DNA of 64,000 nucleotides. Origin: Lutraria lutraria. Taxonomy: Eukaryota > Mollusca > Bivalvia > Venerida > Mactridae. The DNA lies in contig OZ026841.1 of the NCBI GenBank assembly GCA_964023205.1, forward strand, positions 25,072,561-25,136,560, written 5' to 3'. The notes under the pieces are model-generated. The model made no database searches, was not told the origin of the DNA, and worked only from the letters and a program-made list of their open reading frames with translations. Shown piece after piece: positions 59,890 to 64,000 of this stretch. Each line of letters opens with the position of its first letter. Positions within the stretch are counted from its first letter, which is position 1. A program made the translations under genes and the position numbers.

Positions 59890-61530
59890 GTAAAATTTCT
59901 AAGTCAAGGCATGTAACTCCAGAAATACTAATCCGATTGTGCCCATAATCGAATATATCCAAGATATTGTGGACATATACATTGTGACTAAGTTTGATAA
60001 AGATTGGTTAAGAACTGTGGATGCTAGCGCGTAATCTAACTATTTGTGAACAGATGACAGACACTGAAAGGTTATAAATTATAGGATTCAACTTTCATTT
60101 CTGGTCGTTTATCGATGTGTAAACTCCCTCCATTGGCCAATCAAAATGCATAGATTTGTAAGAATTGGAAATAACATTTCACACTGTCTGAATTAATTCT
60201 ACTCTTGTATAAATATATGAAGCAGGTTAATAACATTGAATTGTCATATACTTACACAATAAAAGTGAAATATGAGTATCAACAACACCAGCTCGGAACA
60301 ATTTTAACAGTTCCTCATTCAAATCTGTTTTTAATTTGGTCTCGACATAAAATCTATTCTGTAACAAAAGAAACAAGATGATATTAATCAAGAAATATGA
60401 TATAGCTACTTTCAACATTTTAAAAACATGTGAATCTACGTAATAGATAGGTTATATATTAATCTAATAACACCATCTCTGGTCTGTACATCCTATACAT
60501 AATCAATGCAAATTTTTAACTGTGAATCTTTTAACACACCATAGTTTGAATCCAAATGTACAACACAGGCAGTAGTAATGATCCTGTGATTAAAAGATTG
60601 TAATACCTGGTACATTCAATATAAAACATCACAATTTAACCTAAATGAAATAAATAATTCGACTCCATTCAACTGATATATACAGTTGAGTACAACTTCT
60701 CCAGGGCGGCCCTTTCTTGGGCAACAACCTCCCGTGATTTTTCCCACCGAACAATTTCACTTTTTATTTAACCTCTCTAGAGCAACAACCTCTCAACTAC
60801 AACATAGTTTTGCAAATCCAAAAGGAAAGGTTGCACTGTATATTATAAGAAGGCGTATAACTCTTTGTTCCGTGCATGCGAACCACCTTCACAGGATGCA
60901 AAATTATAAAACAATATTGATGAGTTCTTCAAATCAGAGTTTACTTTACAACGGTTTTGCATGTTTTTGCACAAAATGCGACCAAAAGTAAGTTCCTAGC
61001 CCAATCCATTCCTGTGAAATCAAAGAAGAAACGCTAGAATTTTGTTAGTTTGAATAAATGCTGCTACACCAAAATGGCCTAATTTCACATACTAATAAAT
61101 ACATTTGTAATAAGATTTTCAGTCAATCATGGGTCATTTAACAATCATAGGACAATTAAACACTTAAATACAGAATGGTGTACAAATTGTTTCAGAAGAC
61201 GTAAATGTTCACGAAGTCAGGATTTATATTTTCTAAATGTTTATTTTCTTAATCGTACACTGCCATGTCTTTTTGAACAATATTAACCAATCAGAAATCA
61301 CGTAACATTTGTAATAAGCAATCATGGTGGTGTGCGAGAAAAATAATCAGTTCGAAAATAAAAATGTTGTTTTCATGAATATAAGCATCTCCTAAAACTG
61401 TTTGTACATCTGTAGAGTATTAATGAATTTAATTGTTCTTTTTAGGATGTAATGGTTAAAGTCCCATAAGCTTATAAATGTATCAGTTGTAATAGTTTCT
61501 GTATATATATATGTATATATTTCTGTAATA
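59890..61530. other. Introns around the 60.3 kb exon, no further feature
   Basis: Only the CACUL1 exon at 60256-60358 is supported here. Confidence 0.5.
60256..60358 (-). CDS. CACUL1: CACUL1 orthologue, internal exon
   Basis: A 103-bp minus-strand exon with a strong acceptor (CTTTTGTTACAG) and a near-consensus donor (GT|GTAAGTAT). It enters in phase 0 and leaves in phase 1. It encodes NRFYVETKLKTDLNEELLKL followed by FRAGVVDTHISLLL. The family signature YMN[KR]FY[IV]ETKL spans the junction with the preceding exon, which supports both splice sites. This is the middle of the cullin-repeat region. An alternative donor two bases earlier (TT|GTGTAAG) would break the reading frame into the next exon. 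The intron to the next exon is 9.9 kb and holds the Penelope-like element and two family A repeats. Confidence 0.87.
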
Positions 61531-61534
61531 ATAT

Positions 61535-61790
61535 CATTGAAAAAAATACTATTTATAGAACAGCTGTGTTTTCCCGCAGTCATGTTATGCACACTGCATA
61601 AAGTGACGTCTAACGCCCTATATATTTCAAGTTTACAAAAGCAAAAATCACAGCTAGATGAGTGTTTAAGAAGAAATACGGCTCGTTTCGTCGATAATAA
61701 TTATCTGGGATAATATCAGCCATCGTTTGTTTTTTTGCATATTTTTTATAGCAAAATGCTCATGGGGCTTTAAATTGGGCTGTTTTATAT
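61535..61790 (-). repeat. Dispersed repeat, inverse copy of 10048-10315
   Basis: AATACTATTTATAGAACAGC, TGTGTTTTCCCGCAGTCAT and AAGTGACGTC in the opposite orientation to the 10 kb copy. Lies in the CACUL1 intron. Confidence 0.65.
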
Positions 61791-61955
61791 AGAATTTATA
61801 ATGATTTTTCCATCACAGGTCCATTACTACTGCCACTGCCTGTGGTGTAAAGTACATAATATAGTACAATGTATGGCCATACTATAGGAATTAAGATTTG
61901 TAAATAAAACATAAGCCACTGTATTTTAATTTTATGTTTCTCAAGACTTCTTGAA

Positions 61956-63241
61956 ACAAGAGGGCCAAGATGGCCCTATATCGCTCAAATGACAATCACT
62001 GTTCACTCATTAAAATTTTGGTTTGAACCGGTGACCTAGTTTTGACCCCAGATGACCCATGTTAGAACTTGTCCTACATATAAATAAGACAAACATTCTG
62101 ACAAAATTTGGTGAAGATCCAATTAAAACCATGAAAACTACAGCATAGACAAGGTTTTCCTAAGATTTGACCTTGTGACCTAGTTTTTGACCCCAGATGA
62201 TCTGTGTTTGAATTTGTCTTAAATATCATTAAGACAAATATTCTGACATGGTTTGGTGAAGATACAATCAAATTTGACATCTACATTATTAATAAGGTTT
62301 TCCTAAGATTTGACCTCGTTACCTAGTTTTTGACCCTAGATGACCCATATTTGAACTTATCCTTAATATCATTGAGATGAACAATCAGACAAGGTTTGGC
62401 CAAGATCCAAATAAAACCATGCAATTTAAAGGTTTTGTAAAGACTTTTACATAAGTTTTTGACCTGGTGACCCAGTTTTTGACCCAGGATGACCCATATT
62501 CAACCTTTACCCACATATCATTGAGGCAAACATTTTGACAAGGTTTGGTGAAGATCCAATTATAACTGTGAAATCTACAGTGTTAACAAAGTTTTCCTAA
62601 GATTTGACCTGGTGACCTAGTTATTGACCCCAGATGACCCATATTTGTACTTGACCGTTATATCATTAAAACAAACAATTTGACGAAGTTTGGTGAAAAT
62701 CTAATTATAAATGTGAAATCTATAGTGTTAACATGGTTTTTCATAAATTTGACCTAGGGACCTAGTTTTTAACCCAAGATGAATCATATTCAAACTCGTC
62801 CAAGATATTATGAAGACAAACATTCTGACAACGTTTCATGATGATCCAATCAAAACAGTGACTTCTAGAGGGTTCACAAGGTTTTCCAGCAATTTGCCCT
62901 AGTGACCTAGTTTTACTACAGAAATGAACCATTATCAAACTTGACCTACACATTATTGAAATAAACATTCTGACAAAGTTTCATGAAGATCCAATCAAAA
63001 CAGTGATTTCTAAAGTGTTCACAAGGTTTTCCCTTATTTGGCCCTGATGACCTAGTTTTTGACCCCAAATGGCCCAATATGAAACTCGTCCAAGATTTTG
63101 TTGATATTAACGTTCTGACCCAGTTTTGCTAAAATTGGGCTAAAAATATGGCCCCTAGTGTGTTCACAACATAAAGTTTGACGACGCACGACGCCGGACT
63201 GAGACTGATCCTAAAAGCTCACCCTGTCACTTTGTGAGCTA
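61956..63241 (+). mobile_element. Family A repeat, copy 4 (more diverged)
   Basis: Same 5' module (ACAAGAGGGCCAAGATGGCC, then GCTCAAATGACAATCAC) and the same series of GACC(T)AGTTTTTGACC units, but longer and visibly diverged from copies 1-3. The 3' end is shortened (CACTTTGTGAGCTAA). It lies in the 3.2 kb CACUL1 intron. Confidence 0.65.
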
Positions 63242-63580
63242 AAAACACAGGGGAGGAGGGGAAAAAGAATTCAACGTTAAACCAGACCAAAACGTGACTT
63301 TCGCATTTTTTTGTTATGTGTATGTGATATAATTGATGCATGAAAGTCACAATAATAAATATGGTTAAGCACACTAAATTTATCAAATGGTGCAGTGGAT
63401 TTACAGTGCAAGAACAAATCCAATTTAGGGGAATTTGTAATTTTTCGTTTTCTGATTTCTTTTTATTACAGCAATAAGAATTTCAAGCCAATCTTAAGTA
63501 TGAAATTAAAATTAAGACCTTCATTCTTCAAATGTGTCGAATACATAATTAAAATTAGAAAAGAATAAAATGCTACAAAC

Positions 63581-63682
63581 CATGTAATTAAATATTGGTA
63601 CAATTCCTCCAAGTGCTTGGATATATTGATTTAAAATGAATGAAAACTTTTCTATAAATAAATTAGGTGTCTGTGACTGAAC
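63581..63682 (-). CDS. CACUL1: CACUL1 orthologue, internal exon (first exon visible in window)
   Basis: A 102-bp minus-strand exon of exactly 34 codons, phase 0 at both ends. On the minus strand it follows a pyrimidine-rich tract ending TTTTATTCCAG and ends at ATG|GTTTGTAG. It reads VQSQTPNLFIEKF, continues to a YIQALGGIVPIFNYM block and joins in frame to the next exon. In the CACUL1 family (a divergent cullin-repeat protein that binds CDK2 and promotes G1/S progression) the matching region reads P-x-L-[YF]-I-E-[RK]-F ... A-L-x-x-I-V-P-[IL]-F. It is part of the helical cullin-repeat fold. The 5' exons, including the N-terminal low-complexity region, are not in the window. The family call rests on recalled motifs, not on a search. 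Confidence 0.85.
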
Positions 63683-64000
63683 CTGGAATAAAATGAAATC
63701 ATATTCAGTAATAACACAATAATCTTTAAAACATTAAAATCAACACATGCAGTCTTCACACTAACCTACTCAAGTATCATTATGCATTTTGATTTCATTT
63801 TGAACTGAAAAGTATGAATAATAGGGCTATTTCAGAAAAAAAAGTTGGACAGAGTAGGGCTCTCACAAAAATAGGAAAAAGTAGGAAAAGTAGAAGGTCT
63901 GCCAACGCCCATGACTAGTGAATTTCTATCATGGCCAGTGAACTTTTGCAAAGTTATGTATTCAGGTACCGGGTAAGAGGTAAATGCTTACTTTCAATAA

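Noticed and set aside
60227..60418. 63-codon minus-strand frame starting MLKVAISYFL
   Set aside because: The hydrophobic start is the pyrimidine-rich splice acceptor tract read as protein. Only the part from NRFYVETKL on is exon.

Overview
This is a window of AT-rich, intron- and repeat-dense animal genome, most likely from a bivalve or closely related mollusc. The evidence is spliced exons of an animal gene, a complete Penelope-like retroelement, tRNA-derived SINEs, and several long interspersed repeats that share the 5' end module ACAAGAGGGCC..GGCCCTATA..GCTCAC, a style I associate with bivalve genomes. The assignment is by repeat style and gene structure, not by a database search.

Right part (39.6-63.7 kb): I can assemble four minus-strand exons of one host gene, a CACUL1 (CDK2-associated cullin domain 1) orthologue. 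They lie at 63682-63581, 60358-60256, 50398-50309 and 39816-39647. Splice phases match (0, 1, 1) and the last exon carries the family's FSKFIPNI.PP block and a stop codon. Earlier 5' exons must lie beyond the right edge. The three introns (3.2, 9.9 and 10.5 kb) are filled with repeats. These are four ~1.16-1.29 kb copies of one element (family A, ~145-bp internal tandem units), one 1.7 kb copy of a sister element (family B, ~158-bp units), a ~170-bp tandem array (family C), a pogo/Tigger-like TIR element, and a 3.8 kb Penelope-like element (PLE).

The PLE (55635-59438) has 275-bp direct terminal repeats that differ at about 2 positions and an 11-bp target duplication. It carries an ORF1 and a reverse transcriptase ORF. 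ORF1 and the RT frame overlap, the RT frame has no early ATG, and exactly at the start of the overlap sits a canonical -1 frameshift heptamer (A AAA AAC) followed after 6 nt by a 6-bp GC stem. This is the most interesting signal in the window. The GIY-YIG endonuclease at the 3' end is broken by a stop, a Cys-to-Arg change and a frameshift. Both terminal repeats hold a hammerhead-ribozyme-like core.

Middle part (26-39 kb): palindromic TTCATGAA-rich arrays (26.6-27.3 and 31.2-31.4 kb), SINEs, a TTAA-flanked piggyBac-like non-autonomous element (33.1-33.6 kb), and a 56-bp minisatellite (36.9-39.1 kb). The minisatellite has been interrupted by a 993-bp TA-flanked TIR element and by a second insertion.

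Left part (1-26 kb): no convincing host gene. It contains a dead Tc1/mariner-type transposase (13.2-13.6 kb), several strong hairpins (4.3, 15.0, 16.75, 17.1, 22.4, 22.6, 22.7, 24.5 kb), short duplications, a G24 run and one unexplained 153-codon open frame. Most of it is unannotated AT-rich sequence.
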